From Tyto alba (taxonomy: Eukaryota > Chordata > Aves > Strigiformes > Tytonidae), in the NCBI RefSeq assembly GCF_018691265.1, contig NW_024881321.1, positions 14,945,387 through 15,009,386 of the forward strand: 64,000 nt of DNA, written 5' to 3'. Both the position numbers and the translations under genes were made by a program. This document shows positions 33,423 to 46,900 of the stretch, piece after piece; positions within the stretch are counted from its first letter, which is position 1; each line of letters starts with the position of its first letter. The notes beneath the pieces are model-generated. The model did no database searches, was not told where the DNA came from, and worked only from the letters and a program-made list of their open reading frames with translations.

Positions 33423-36261
33423 GGAAGAAAATAAAAGCAGCTGTTAAAGCTGTGTATTAAAACCCATAAGATTAGTCAATATCTGCCATACCCAGCCCTC
33501 TCACAGCTCATGAGGAAAACAAATCACAGATTATTAGAATTAAACAGCTATAGTTGTAATTCATATATGAATATATTCAGAAAACAATATGAAGATTATA
33601 TGGTAATATTGTAATTAAAAATTGTCAGAATTACTAAAGGCTAGAGCAGATCTGCATATTGTTTGAAATTTTTCTAAACTCAGCTGTAAGTGAGCACATT
33701 CAATATATTGTAAATATTTACATGCACATACTACATTTTCCTGTATTTTGTCACTGACCTATTTGGTAAAAAACTTGTCAGTCATATACAGTTATACTAT
33801 CAATATCCAGATGATAGCTGTCCATACATACGACAAGGCTGAAAGGAAGATTAACACTATGAACTTAGCATTATTTCTCACACTTGTTTAGAACAGATTG
33901 TTAAGATCCAGCTAACATGCAAAATGTATACAACAATTAAAATCTCACAGTATTAACATTTATAATACATATAACTATAAAAAACTAAACAAAATTTGTA
34001 TAAATTCTATACAAAAATATAGATATAAATTATATAAACAAAAACATTTAACTTAGTTGACTGAATCCTAAGAACTGAATTAAGTGCTCTCTGAACTACC
34101 TACCCTACATTAACAAGGACACAACAGAAGTAGAGTTCTGCAGTGTATCTTTCTCCAAATATTTTTCTTAGGGTGCTTGAACTCTGTGGAGAAATTACAA
34201 ATGTGTTCTCATATTCTTGATTCATAAACAATTGTAAGAAGAAGAAAGTGAAGTAGGTATAGACTGGAGGCACAAGACCCTCTTGCTGGAAAGAAATCTA
34301 ATTTTTGACATAAAAAATGTAAAAAGTGTTGGAGGGAGAAGTAAGTTATATTATCTGTTAGATACAATAATGAATTTCATTATGATATGTTAGATAGACT
34401 TCATGAGAGTAAGATGGGAAGCAGGGAAGGAATGACAAAACATCAGTCAAGGACCTAAGTGTCAGAACATTAAAATTGAGGGAAATGCATAATTCCACTG
34501 CTATACCCACTCAGTTCAGTTCTTAAAATATCAAAATTCAAATTAATGCTGTCTATAGTTGCTTGTTTGGGTCTGGGCCAGGGGAAAGACTGCCTAGTCA
34601 TCAAGAGTTTAAATAGAAGTAACACAGTATTACTGAGATAATGTAAGTAATCCAGAAAAAAAAAAAAAAAAAAAGGTGCAAGACTTAAAACATCAGAATT
34701 ATGCTCTGGCTCTAGTAAGTCACATGTTGTCTGCCCCTTGTCCCATGCAATGTAAGGAAATTATTATTTTAATTCTCCAACATAATATTTTTTAAAGTTA
34801 CTGCCTAAAAGATTCTATTAAAAATTAACTGCACATTATTTTATATAACATAGCAGAGTTGAATAATACAGACATATGAAAAAATCATGACAGACACTTC
34901 GTTGAAATGTGTAACGCAATTACACACCAAATACATATGATCAAGTAGCATAAATTAGCTAAAGCTGAAAGTGATGCTTATTATTGTGAATGTGAATTCT
35001 TTTACATGTAAAACATAACTTTCAATAAGTAACTTTTTAACTCTACATATACACCAAAAATGGGATATTGACACGACAGAAAATCAAAGGTATATATATG
35101 GACATGGTCTATATTAACAGTGATGTTAAGTTATCTTTACATAACTGATAATTAGATCAAAACATCACTTAGTTTTTTTAAATTGCCTTACTAAATATCA
35201 ATAGCTACCTAAAAAACTAGATTTTTATGGCCTAAGGTTTCAGTCTGTTGACTCCCGATAAAGTTTAAATTGTGTGACTAGAACTTTATACAGTAGCTTG
35301 GAAATGCAAGGGAACTACTTTGCAGGCACTTTAACCACAAGTTGGATTAATTAATTTTAATTAAAAAGCCATAAAACTCAGAAAATTTCATTGCACTTCT
35401 CAATAAAATGATTTATAAGCCAAAGTTTAATTAAAGCTGGTTAAACTGACATTAAAGCCCATTATGAAAAAAATATAACTCCTTAATAGGAACCAACATC
35501 AAACTTTGCTATAGCATATTAATTCAAAGACCTAATATTATTGAGAAGCATTGTGATGGTGGAATACATTTTATGAACTCATAGAACTCAATTAATTTTG
35601 AATAACAGTCAAAGCAGGGGCTCTAAATTCAGAATAATAATTTTAGGTTTGATTAAATTTTTTAATAATTTTTAATTGTCTTTTCATTTGGATATATGCT
35701 TAAGGAGAACTTATTCCAGCCTCTGTCCTGATTTACCATTGACTGAAAGTAGATTCTAACAAAGATTTCAGACAAAATATATGAGCTCAGATCTGGTCTT
35801 CTAAACATCTGTACTTACACTAGTTTGATGTTACTCAGGGCCAAGTATTGTAGAAAATTATATTTAATAAAAATTCTTTAAATAACTGTACCTTCAGTGT
35901 ATATATACATTTATATGGTGTATTTATATATAAATTTTTATATATAAAACAGTAATAAAATCCAGGTTCTTGATCTTCAGAGCTAAAATCTCTCTCCTTC
36001 AAGTATTTAGCATTTCCTAAACTGACTATTGAATGTTTAGAATGTCCTAAATCTCATTTTAATTTCTTGAGATTCATTTAATTTGGAGGAACAAAGCATA
36101 ATTCAATGACTTGCTGTTTTTTTTTTTGGTAACAGAAATAATTTATTATATGCTTATTGTGGAAAAATACCTACTTTTGTTTTAAAATATAAATGGTCTT
36201 ATTTTTTGCACTTTAGGGAGCAGGATACAAAAGATGTCTGTGATCCACTTGCTAAAAGTTT
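33423..36261. other. AT-rich intron
   Basis: No gene or named element; an A run lies at 34657-34675. Confidence 0.5.
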
Positions 36262-36266
36262 CAGGA

Positions 36267-36817
36267 TGTCATGGTTTGAGCCTGGTCAGCAGCCAAACGC
36301 CACACAGCAGCTGGCCCACCCTCCCTCACCTGGGAACGGGGAGGGAATCAGAGGGGCAAAGGGAGACTCACAGGTTGAGATAGAAACAGTTTAATAATGG
36401 TAATAAAATGGTGACAGTAATAGAAAGTATAAATGGGTACTGTACAATGCAATTGCTCAACACCTGCCGACCGATACCCAGCCCGTTCCCGGCTAGCGAT
36501 TCCAAAATATAAAGACGCCACAATTGCAATTCTGGAAGTGAGAGCACCCCTTCCTACCCACCTCTCTTTTATATAGTGAGCATAATGTCACAGGACATGA
36601 AATATTGGCCACTCTGGGCCCCTTGCTCCATCTGTGTTCCCTCCCTGCTTCTTGTGTGCCTGCACACAGGCAGGACAAGGGGAGTTGGAGAGTCCTTGAA
36701 ATCTCAGTGTGCTACCAGCATTCTTCTCATGCCAAAACCCCATACTGTATCCAAAACACAGATTTATTCTAGCTACCAAAAAAGAACATGAACTCTATTC
36801 CAGCCTGAACCAGGACA
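36267..36817 (-). mobile_element. ERV LTR, family C, solo
   Basis: The 551-bp block reads, on the plus strand, tgtcatggtttgagcctggt to cagcctgaaccaggaca, so the minus-strand LTR has TG...CA ends. The flanks cagga and ctaga match only 3 of 5. The minus strand has a perfect TATATAAA at 36575-36568 and an ATTAAA signal (ccattattaaactg). It has the same sense as KLHL1. Confidence 0.75.
36568..36575 (-). promoter_or_regulatory. LTR TATA box
   Basis: TATATAAA on the minus strand (gctcactatataaaagagag), within the LTR at 36267-36817 and well placed ahead of the ATTAAA signal. Confidence 0.6.
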
Positions 36818-36822
36818 CTAGA

Positions 36823-39800
36823 TAAATGTTATAAATTTAAAATTCTCCTGAAATTAAGGTGCAAGATAGGAATTGAGCTACTCATTCCTGCTCTAGTGAA
36901 ATGTTTTCAAAAATGCTTAGGTCCTCATGGGCTGAGAAACCTTGATTTTGAGAATAAGGGTACTCAGCATTTAAGCATGCCCAGGGTTATGTGACAGAGG
37001 TGTACAAGTTTTAAGGACCTGTAACTTCTGACTGATATTTAAAAAGCTTTGTAGGTCTGGTCTTCACTGTCTCATAAGTCTTATAAGATCAGATGGGCTG
37101 TGACTAATGCCTCTCCTGCATGGGTCATTCACTTAGTCTTTCCCATCAGCAAGAACTCTAATGTTTTAATTAAGTAGAGTGGTGGATTTTTGCTTTTAAA
37201 TTAGAAAAGGTAACTTACAGTAGAAAGTATGAAAGTCTCTGAACCCCCTTAGAGAAAGTTATGGCTCACTTGATTGCCCTTCCACTTTCTCAAAATGATC
37301 ATGCAACAACCATTGCTGTGGGGTCACAGCAGTTTCATGGCTGAGCTGTTTCACTTTTAAATCTTTTCAGAAGCACACAGGATTATAATTAAATGACAAG
37401 TAAGTATTAGCACACTAGAGTCATGGAAACAAAACATATCTGTATTTAAAGGTAGATAAGCAAGTACCTGAGTATCTAAGTCTATGATTGTGCATCATAG
37501 GAACACAAATGATCTAATGAAATTAAACTACTACTAAATGGAATTTAATAAAAATTAATGTTACTAAATATATCCTTATAATGATGTTATCAATACAAAT
37601 TAATTTGAATTTTTAAAAAATCAAATTATCATTATTTCACATGGAATCAAATTATCTTGCAAAAGTTAGTTGTCACTGATGTCTATGTCATTGATTTCAC
37701 TAATCATCATGTATCAGTTGTATGGAGGAACCCAAGAATAATTTCTTCAGTATTATAAAAAATATGAAATAATTTCATACCTTGACAAAGAATGTCATGT
37801 TCAAAGAGTGCTATTTAGAACCTGTTACATCAGAGTTGCTGTGGCAGTAAAATACTTAGCAGGTTTTTTGGTTTGGGATGTAAGGGGTCTTATTTAAGAA
37901 GTTTTATGTTTTATTGATTTTGATCCTATGGCCTTTTCAATACAAAAATGAGAAATGCATAAAATAATGCTGAATAAAAGGTATCCATACTAGCCTTTCA
38001 CTTAAATAGTAAATGACTAGTGTCAATGAATAACTTAAGCCTACACTGTATTTAGTTTAGAACCCAAATTTTAATGAGAATATTTAAATAAATTAATAGT
38101 GTAAATGATTTTAATATTAAATCATATAGTATACTTTCTGAAGTGCTAAAGACCTGAAAACCAATTTTTATTTTGCTCAATCCCTGAACTATTTCAGTCT
38201 GGAGTTATTGCTGCTGTGCTACATTGAATTCAGCCCTCATTTTGTACACCCAGTTCTCCCTATCAGCTGTGTATCATGCAAGACTACATCCTCTTTGTAA
38301 AAGCTGTCCCATCGTGTATCATCTTTCCCAAGGAGAATGGGTTTTTCAAGTTCCTGAACTGCCATTAGACAAAGGACCAGTACTTATTTATATGCTTATG
38401 GTCTGCTTCTCTAGCCAAATCCCAGATATTATCTGAGTGAGCTCCACTGGACCTATATAATCCAGAGTTACATGTTTCTCCCAGTAGCAGATGCCAGTCT
38501 GATGTCACCATTTCAAAAGGGATATAGAGGCTGGGGCCTTCAAAAGATAAGCACTTCATGGAAAGAGATCATATAGGTGTATGCTCCTCTGAACTGTGTC
38601 AGTGGGAAGAGATCAGCAGCTGCTGCTTTTTGGGGAGAGCAGACTGCAAGGTGAGGATAGAAGAGACTGTGACTATGGATACTAGCTCACACAGCATATT
38701 GAAATCTTAAGAGACTTCTAGATGACAAAGACTACCACAATCTCAATATTTCCCTTTTTTACTTACAACTTTTAAATTTTTTTTTTTTTTTCCAAAATTT
38801 TCAGGTTTTAGGAAAATTGCTGAATTGGCTAGATTATAGTATAATTCATCACCAGTATCATGCAGCATTTTGGAATTTCACAATCTGAATGTAGCTTATA
38901 ACCAGTTTGTCATAAACATTTGCTGATATGCCAGTTCATCACAGTAAACTGGCTAAAAATTTCAAGCTAGAGGGCCTTAACCTTGGATGTTTCCTTAACT
39001 GTGGGAGAATGGCTAATGTTTGTTTCCTGTTTTGCTGAAGGATCTTGCCTCACACATGCTGCATATATTCTTCTTCACATGTAAGAAGATCCAAGAAGCC
39101 TAAGCTTGTACACAAATCAGACACAACTTGCTATATGGACGAGGACCTCTACACATCTTCCAACACTCTTCAGGAAGGTCCTGTACCCCATAAAGCCTGA
39201 ATCTCCTGAGTGCTAAGCTCCAGTGTATACATAACATGTTGTTCCTAGCATGGTAGCTAGGAAAAACAGAACTGTAGTAGCCTGTAGATCAGTTCTCTTG
39301 TTTTTCATTACTCCACTTCTCCTTTTTTTTAGTCTCTTTTTTTTTTTTTTTTTTTTTTAACCCTTTTTTTTTCTTTTTTTGGGGGGGGCTTTTTAAATGT
39401 TAGTTTACCCTCCCAAAATAAACTTAGTAGAACCAAGGAACACAATTTGGAGAACCAAAAATCTGGAATGCTTGTGTTCTTTGACTTGAACTGGCCCAGA
39501 TTGATGTATTTGTCATTGGAAGTGTTCTCAGCACAGTTTCAAGAAAAGAGCAAGAGTGATCAGCACTGTGAATCATCCAGAGTTGATATTTTGAACTGAA
39601 AAGGCTAAAAGTAGCAAAAATAGACTCACAGTGCAAACTGTCACATTGGTACAGTATATATTATAAAGTGTGGATATGCTCTTGTACTGACTCTGGTGAC
39701 TTGTTTTGCTTTTACTCATATTAGATGTAGCCTCATCACTCCCTAAATACGGAAAATATGAGCTGCCCCAAATTTTTAAATTTTGCTGTGTACATAGCAG

Positions 39801-40021
39801 GAATGCCACCCTTTTCACCTAGATAACAGAACAACAAGTTTCTGGATTTAAATTATAACACTCTAGAGAAGTAATCATCATGACACTTACTGTTTTACTC
39901 TCCTAGTATGACTTTTATTTCTTTCATACCCTGCTCCTGTAATTACGCTTTGGTGGAGGTTTGATGCCCCAATCCAGCATTATCATCCAATTTACAGTCT
40001 GGCCACAGTGGCTTCTCCAGC
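36823..40021. other. AT-rich intron
   Basis: T-rich tracts lie at 38777-38793 and 39330-39385, the latter followed by gggggggg. No gene or named element. Confidence 0.5.
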
Positions 40022-40465
40022 GAGAATCACAGGTCACAGAATCACAGAATCATTTAGATTGGAAAGGAGCTCTTGAGATCATCTAGTCCAATGCCCTTGT
40101 TCAAGGAGGGTCAGATAGAACTGGTTATCTAAGACTGTGACTAATAAGGCGTGGAATATCTCCACAGAAGGTCACTCCACAACCTCTCTTTACAATGTAT
40201 TACAGTGTTTGATCACCCTCACAGTAAAAAAGTATTTTCTTGTGTTCTGATGGAATTTCATGGGTTTTAATTTGCCTCCATTACCTCTTGTCCTGTCACT
40301 GGGCACTACTGAGAAAAGTCTGCCCCTCTCATCTACAGTCTTTTCCATCAGGCATTTATACAAATTGATAAGATTCCCCTCGAGCTTTCTCTTCTCTAGG
40401 CTGAAGAGTCCCAGCTTTCTCAGCCTCTCCTTATATGAAAAATGCTCAATCAACCATTGGAGCAA
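40022..40465 (-). mobile_element. CR1 LINE 3' fragment with tail
   Basis: The plus strand begins with the tail (aatcacaggtcacagaatca), then gattggaaaggagctcttga and gatcatctagtccaatgccc. The minus strand translates as ERLRKLGLFSLEKRKLEGNL and then FSVVPSDRTRGNG, the CR1 ORF2 C-terminus. The 5' break is near 40465. Confidence 0.9.
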
Positions 40466-43400
40466 CCATGAGATAAATCACTCCATAACTGGTACCCCCA
40501 TGGGAGAAGGAACAGAACCATTTTGTAGGATAGGAGGACATAAGGACCATCACTTACAATGTCATGAAGGGCAGGATAATACTAGGGTAAAATAATAAGC
40601 TTAGGTAAGAGGGATGTTTTCCACTAAGACCCCCATCAGCATTCCCCACAGCTTCTGGCCATTGCTGGAACACTCTAGCCATGGATAGATTAAAACTCAC
40701 TGAGGATGGGAACACACATTCTGTATCAGGTACAGCAAGTACTAGCCCAAATTGATCAAATCAGCTCTGGTAGCACACTGTATTGGAGCACTCATGACTG
40801 CAGCCAAGAGTTGGAATTGCAACTTATGGAATCTTAAATTAGATGAGTAAAGACAAAATTAGTGTTAGATAAGTCTCAGAAGTAGCACTGTTAGGCATTG
40901 GGTTGCTCAGCAAAGACTACAACTGTGTCTCAAGATTTAATGTACCTTGTTGTGCATGACCGTGGTGTGTGCTAGAGTCAAGGCCTTTGGATTAATAAAA
41001 TCAGGAATTCTTTCAGCCACTGTGCCATAGTTTACTCGACTTATTATGCAGAATCCACAACTAGGGAGGATGCTGGTATTCAGTTACAGAGATATGAGGC
41101 AATCTGAGTAATCTGGCCTTTCAACCACATTGCAAAACAAGTCTGGATGCAGAAAAGCACAAGTGTAACCTTTCAACATGTATGTCAAGGTCAGCACATA
41201 TTTTTATCTCCTAATGGAGTCCCTGTCTTGTTTACTCTGATAACAGGCATAGAAAAGGAAAACAAAGAAAATGAAGGGTAACAGGTCTATCTGGAACATC
41301 AAAATCAAATCTGATTAAAAGAAAGCTTGAAATCAGACAAAAAAAAAAAAATATTTATTGCTGTTGAAGCATCAAATTCTAGAACAGATTTCCAGTGGGT
41401 GAGCAAGGAACATGTCTGTTAGAACCAGTGTAATAATTTAGGATGCACTTTACAAAAGGGATTACATGAGGTGGTTTCCCCAGACAGCAGGGAACTGCCT
41501 TGTAATCCCTTTCAGTTTTGTTTAACCCACTTACTCTTCAGATGAACCTAATAACATCTGATCCACTGAAGATTGCTTCATATAAAAGCATCATCTCAAA
41601 GACATCTGGAGATGGATAATTTGCCACTTTTGCAGTATCGTTCAGAAGTAATCATCCTCAACATTAAAATGCGTGTCTAATTTCCCATTTGAACTCATCT
41701 GTCTTCCACTCATACATACCAGTTCTTATTATGAATTTCTCACTCTGATTAATGAGCCCATTAGCACCAAAACTTAAAAAACTCAAAATAATCTCTTAAA
41801 TCTTTAATAATTCAAGGGAGTTAAGTGGATATAGCCTTGCTTTTACAATTTATTCACAGTACTGTGTCCTGTAACACCATGTTGTAACGTTCAGGAGTGA
41901 TAGCAAGGTACTGAATCATTAACACTGTTTCTTGTAGTAGCACCTACAAATTCACTGGTAATCTTATAATCATTCACTGACCTATCCTGACCCTACTTAG
42001 CCTGTGAAATGTGATGGAATACAGCACAAAACAGAGGTCGAAGGCATATTCAAGATCACATCTATTAAAAAAAGCTTCTACTTTCATAAATGATTAATAA
42101 ATACTGTAATTAAGATAATATTCCAAAAGGCAATTGAAACCTCACTCAGAGTATTAGAGTGAAATCTTTTCTCATATTCCTGTACTCCAAAGTTGAATTA
42201 AAAATAAGTAGCCATTAAAATGAAAATGCATGTAATGAACCATGGGGAATTGCATTATCATAGAGGAAAAATGCCTTGTTCTATTACTCTCCACACTGTA
42301 AAGATTTGCAACAACAGTTGCTATCTCTTCATTAGCTATCTCAAAGCACATGTGTTCTGTGTCACATGTGATATATGCTGTAGCTGGAGAATGTTGTGTT
42401 TGAGGAGTGAAATATTTAAAAATGGTTTATATAATTTATATTATTTTAAATGGTTATATAATTATATTTAAATGGTTTATATAATTTATATTATTTTAAA
42501 TATTTTAAAAATCACAGCAGACATATGAAGACTTTTGCCTTTCTGATTAATTTGTAGCAAACCACTGTACTGAAATGTTTACATTCCAAGGGCATTCTAG
42601 AAAACAAATAGCCCATAATAGAGAAATTCAAAGTTCAGGAAATACCTGAATCACGTGCTTGAATCCTTCTCTCACGCACTTTGTTTTTCATTGTTGGACT
42701 CTAATTTACCTTTCAACTAACATCCAGCATTATTATTTGAAGCATTCCTTAGAGTCTTAATTAGTATAAAAGAAGAGAATATATTCCAAATTAGAAAAAG
42801 ATTGGAACACAAAAAGGATTCTGAGGGAGAACCACCTCTCTAAGTAAAGGGGACTTCCAAAGAGTTCTACTCCATAAGCATGTTTGAAGAAAGCCATATG
42901 GTAATGACTTTCTGACAGCACTTACAGTTTTCAAGCACATTATTAAATTTAGATTAATTCTAAAGACACACTGTTATGGTACAAAGTTAATTAAAATAGC
43001 CACACATACCCCTCTCATAGATAACAATCTTTTTGTACTCCACAGTATTTCAGAAAATATAATAATTCATACAAAGATATCTGAATATTAACAATTGTGA
43101 TTTCCATACACTTCCCAATAAAATAAATATATATATTATAATGAGTAATAACCACTGTATTTAGATCTTAAGTGGTTTGCTACAATACAAGGCTGCTGGA
43201 AACTTTCCACATTACGTTGTTGTCTTTGATAGAACACTTAAAAAATCTGTTAAATGAATGCTGAAAATATATTACCCTACTGTGTAAATCCCAAAAGACA
43301 AATTTCAGACTGAAGGGAAATTGTAAAACATTTGTCATTCTGCACAAAATATTTATTAAACTGACAATTATTATTGTTTTATTGGTGCTTTGGAAGTTAC

Positions 43401-44252
43401 AAATTTGGAAGGAACAGAGATTATGTTTCACTCTCTCCAACACTTCATGTTAACATCAAATAATCTTACGCTGTGTCTCACTGTTGGTTGTTTTGTGGTT
43501 TGTTTTGCTTTTTTTTTTTTTTTTTTTTATTAGCTTGTGTTCAAATTCTTACATAATTCATTATCATTTTACTCTTTCTAAATTCTACCCCTTAAAAAAT
43601 CATCTGTACTTTTTAGAACAATGATCTGAGCAAACTGCAACCAAACACAACTTCCTAAGATACTTACTGCAAAACCAGTGGTTATGTACTTGATTAAACA
43701 TTCCCTATAAAGTACAAAAGAAAGATTTCTAGACTACTTATCAGTCATATAAAATCTTCTAATTTCTTCATTCTCTTTTTTATTTATCAACACAAATAAA
43801 CAGATAAAGTCTTCTGGAAATAAACAGAACAGTACTAGTTGAGATTTACACCTGAAATTATGCTGCCTAACACAGCTGACTTTAAAGCAGAAAAAAAGTT
43901 ATAAACATTCCTTAAGATAAAGAATTTAAAGCAACCTGGGAAATTGCTAGATTTTTAGGATTGGATCTCTTGATACCCTAATGCTTCAGAAGGTAGAAGG
44001 TTAAAACATTAAAACATATGGTATTTATTCAGATAAGCTTACTGATAGCTGGTACAGTCTTACACATAATTTAGGTACCTGGATGTTACTTAGTGTTTAA
44101 GTACTCACAGAATTTAAAAAGAGCTGTATGAGTTTAGAGCAAGCAAAGGTCCATTTGTGACCAGTGACCAGATGCAATTTTGGCAATGATTAGAAGGAAG
44201 TTTAAAAGGTACATGTTTTATCTTCTCTATGTATCATAGATTTTGGAAATTG
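40466..44252. other. AT-rich intron
   Basis: It contains the 50-bp tandem repeat at 42419-42505 and a T run at 43510-43528. No gene. Confidence 0.5.
42419..42505. repeat. 50-bp-period tandem duplication
   Basis: AATGGTTTATATAATTTATA followed by ttattttaaat occurs at 42421 and again at 42471, identical over about 31 bp. The intervening tggttatataattatatttaa is a related degenerate unit. Confidence 0.85.
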
Positions 44253-45335
44253 GTGATTGTCGCGGTTTAGGCCTGATTGACAGCCAACCACAATGCAGCA
44301 CCTCTCTCTCCCTTCCCCTCCAGCAATGAGAAGGGACAGAGAGCCAGGCTTGGGGTTCAAGATAGGACTGGGATGGGGGAAAATCCCCCTTTTATGATCA
44401 TGAGCAAAAGGCAGACTCGTTAGGGGAAGAAAAAAAGAACATACATTTATTACAGACACTAACAACACATAACAGAGTAGGACAGTGAGAAGCACTGCCA
44501 CATCTTGAGAACACCTTCCCCCCACCCCTCACTTCTTCCCGGGCTCAGTTCTGCTCCCGATATCTCTACCTCCTCCCCCAGTGGCGCAGGGGCAGGGAAT
44601 GGGGGGTGCAGTCAATGCTGCCACTTCCTTCATCTTCGGTGAGGGGAGTGTCCAAAACTTGTTACCCCCTGCTCCATCATGGTCCCCCTCTCACAGGAGA
44701 CAGTCCTCCACAAACTTTCTCTGACTTGAATTCCTCCCATGGGCCGCAGCGTTCCCCACACTGCTCCGTCATGGGTCACTAACGTTCTTCGACTGGATTC
44801 TCTCCCACGGCTGCAGCCCTTCCCGAGCTGCTCCGGCATGGGACTCCCCCGCATGCTGCAATCCTCCCAGCACTGAATTACAGCAGCGGGGCTACCTTTT
44901 GCCATGAGACCCCGGCCTTTTTCGGGCACAGAACCTTGATCAGCCGAGCAGGAACAACAGGCTGTAAATCAATGTCTGCTCCACCGTAGATCTTCATGGG
45001 TGGCAGGGGGGGGCCGCCCTGCCGTCTCCCCACAGGATACAGGAGGGTCTCTGCTCCGGCACACCTCCCCCCTCCTTTCTTCCTCCGTTCCTCCACTGAC
45101 CTTGGTGTTCATGCAGCTGCAGCAACTCCTCCTCACAAGTCCCACTGCACGTCACCACGTCCCTTCTTAAATACGTTATCGCAGAGGCGCAGCCGATTGG
45201 CTCAATTTCCCAAACAGAAGTGGAGCTGACGTGGAGCTGGGGGAGCTTCGAGAAGCTTCTCACAGGGGGCCGCCCCGATAGCCCCCTCCCCTGCCACCAA
45301 AAAACTCCACCACTCACTCAACCCAGGACAGTGAT
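44253..45335 (-). mobile_element. Solo ERV LTR, family A copy 3, with duplications
   Basis: The LTR is 44258-45330 (1073 bp). On the plus strand it runs tgtcgcggtttaggcctgat to caacccaggaca, with a perfect 5-bp duplication GTGAT at 44253-44257 and 45331-45335. The order of blocks (HSE-like array, CCAAT, TATA, GC-rich leader with gagcccgggaagaag) matches the other family A copies, but the outer ends differ, suggesting a subfamily. It has the same sense as KLHL1. Confidence 0.9.
45166..45260 (-). promoter_or_regulatory. LTR promoter: HSE-like array, CCAAT, TATA (copy 3)
   Basis: On the minus strand aGAAgcTTCtcGAAg spans 45260-45246 with three perfect units. CCAAT lies at 45200-45196 (gagCCAATcgg) and TATTTAAG at 45173-45166. 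Confidence 0.6.
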
Positions 45336-46199
45336 TTTAGGGATTTCCTGCATGAAATGTTTGGAAGACATTTGTGGACTTATTTTCAATATATTTAATA
45401 TCACTTTGAATCTATTTAGGATTTGTCTCCACAGAATCCTTTGCAGACAACTACACAACTTAAGCACATAACTGTAAAAGGAAAAGACTTCCTTTATTTC
45501 TGCTTTTAAATCTGTTGCACAAATAGAAGCTCAGTTCTTGAAATGAGGGAAATAATATTCCATTCTCTCTTTCCATGCCTTTTAAGTCTTATGTGTCTAT
45601 TACAGCCTCTCCAGCAGTCATATCTTCCCCACTGCCAAAAAAAAAAAAAAAACAAAACACCTCTCTTATGGCGATAAGGGGCTTTCCCACATTATTATTC
45701 CATTATTATCCTTAACTAAACAGAGTGACCTGGCAATGCCATTCCAAGATGACTACTCCAAGCAATCCAAGTAGAGAGAACACCAACTGTGCATGCTGCT
45801 TCCCATAAAAAGGAAAGCTAAACTGCAGGATTTGTGTTTGATCTGGACAGCAGAGGATTTGGAATTCAGATCACTCTGTAGCACATACTCACAGGTCTAC
45901 TTAGATGCGATCATCACTGGTCCTTTTTTTGGTGCTTTTTAGTTTTCTTACATTATTTGTGAGATTAGATAACTACAGCTACAATCAGTATTAAAGGTGC
46001 AAACAAACCATGGAGTGGAGCAGGATTTGGTGTTTCCTGTTTTGTTCTCTGTTCCTTTCTTCATACTCCCCAGCACTCCCCTTCTTTTGTAACTACCCTA
46101 AGTGTTCAGAAAACATTCTCATAAGCAGACAAGTGATCTCAATGAATAAAAGTTGCTTGAATTTTTTTCTCCTCCCTGATAAGAGATAGCTAGTTAAGA
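45336..46199. other. Intron, no recognisable feature
   Basis: An A run lies at 45638-45653. Nothing named. Confidence 0.45.
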
Positions 46200-46900
46200 C
46201 TCCATCATTAAAAGTATACAGATTATTCCTCCACCTGCATTAATTTTACATTGTCAATATTTAACTTCCTTTGGCATTATATGCTTAGAATCACAAGATA
46301 TTTTTGCAACTTCATAGAGACAGTTTGTGGCTTTTACTATCCTCAATAATTTTATACTGTCCACAAAGCCATTTCATTTAATTATTCACTCTTTCTTCAC
46401 TGGTAATTTTTTGCACAGTAACATCTGTACATTCATTCTGATCCTTTGTTTCCTAATTGTTAACCAAATATTAATCTATGGGAGCACGTTTCCTCTCATG
46501 CCTTTAAGGCTATGTTTCTTCAATGGTTGCCAGTAACAGACTTATCAAAGGACTTTTGGAAATGCAAGTAAACAATATAAAATTTGTCTGCAGACTCCCA
46601 TAGACTTGTGAAATGGGATTTGCCCTACCAAAGTTTATTTCACTCTTTTCAATTTTTTTAATCTATTTTTCTGCCTATTCTCCTTCATTATGATTTAACC
46701 AATTTATACAGAAATCAAGCTAATTGGTGTCTGGGTCTTCGTGGGACTTTCTTTTTTTCTCTTTTCTTTCTCACTGCTATCACATTTATCAGCTTTGATT
46801 TTTCTCTTACCAAGGACAACTTAGATGTTAGGTTACATATCACAGCTAAAACTTCCTTCAGAATACTTGGGTCAATATCAAATGGTCTTAGTGATCTGTC
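46200..46900 (-). mobile_element. Ancient CR1-like fragment
   Basis: Plus-strand phrases such as acagacttatcaaaggactt, ttggaaatgcaagtaaacaa and acccgttgtgaaatggga-like sequence (cttgtgaaatgggatttgcc) follow the order of the reverse-transcriptase part of old CR1/L3 elements in reverse. It is highly diverged and the bounds are approximate. Confidence 0.45.
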
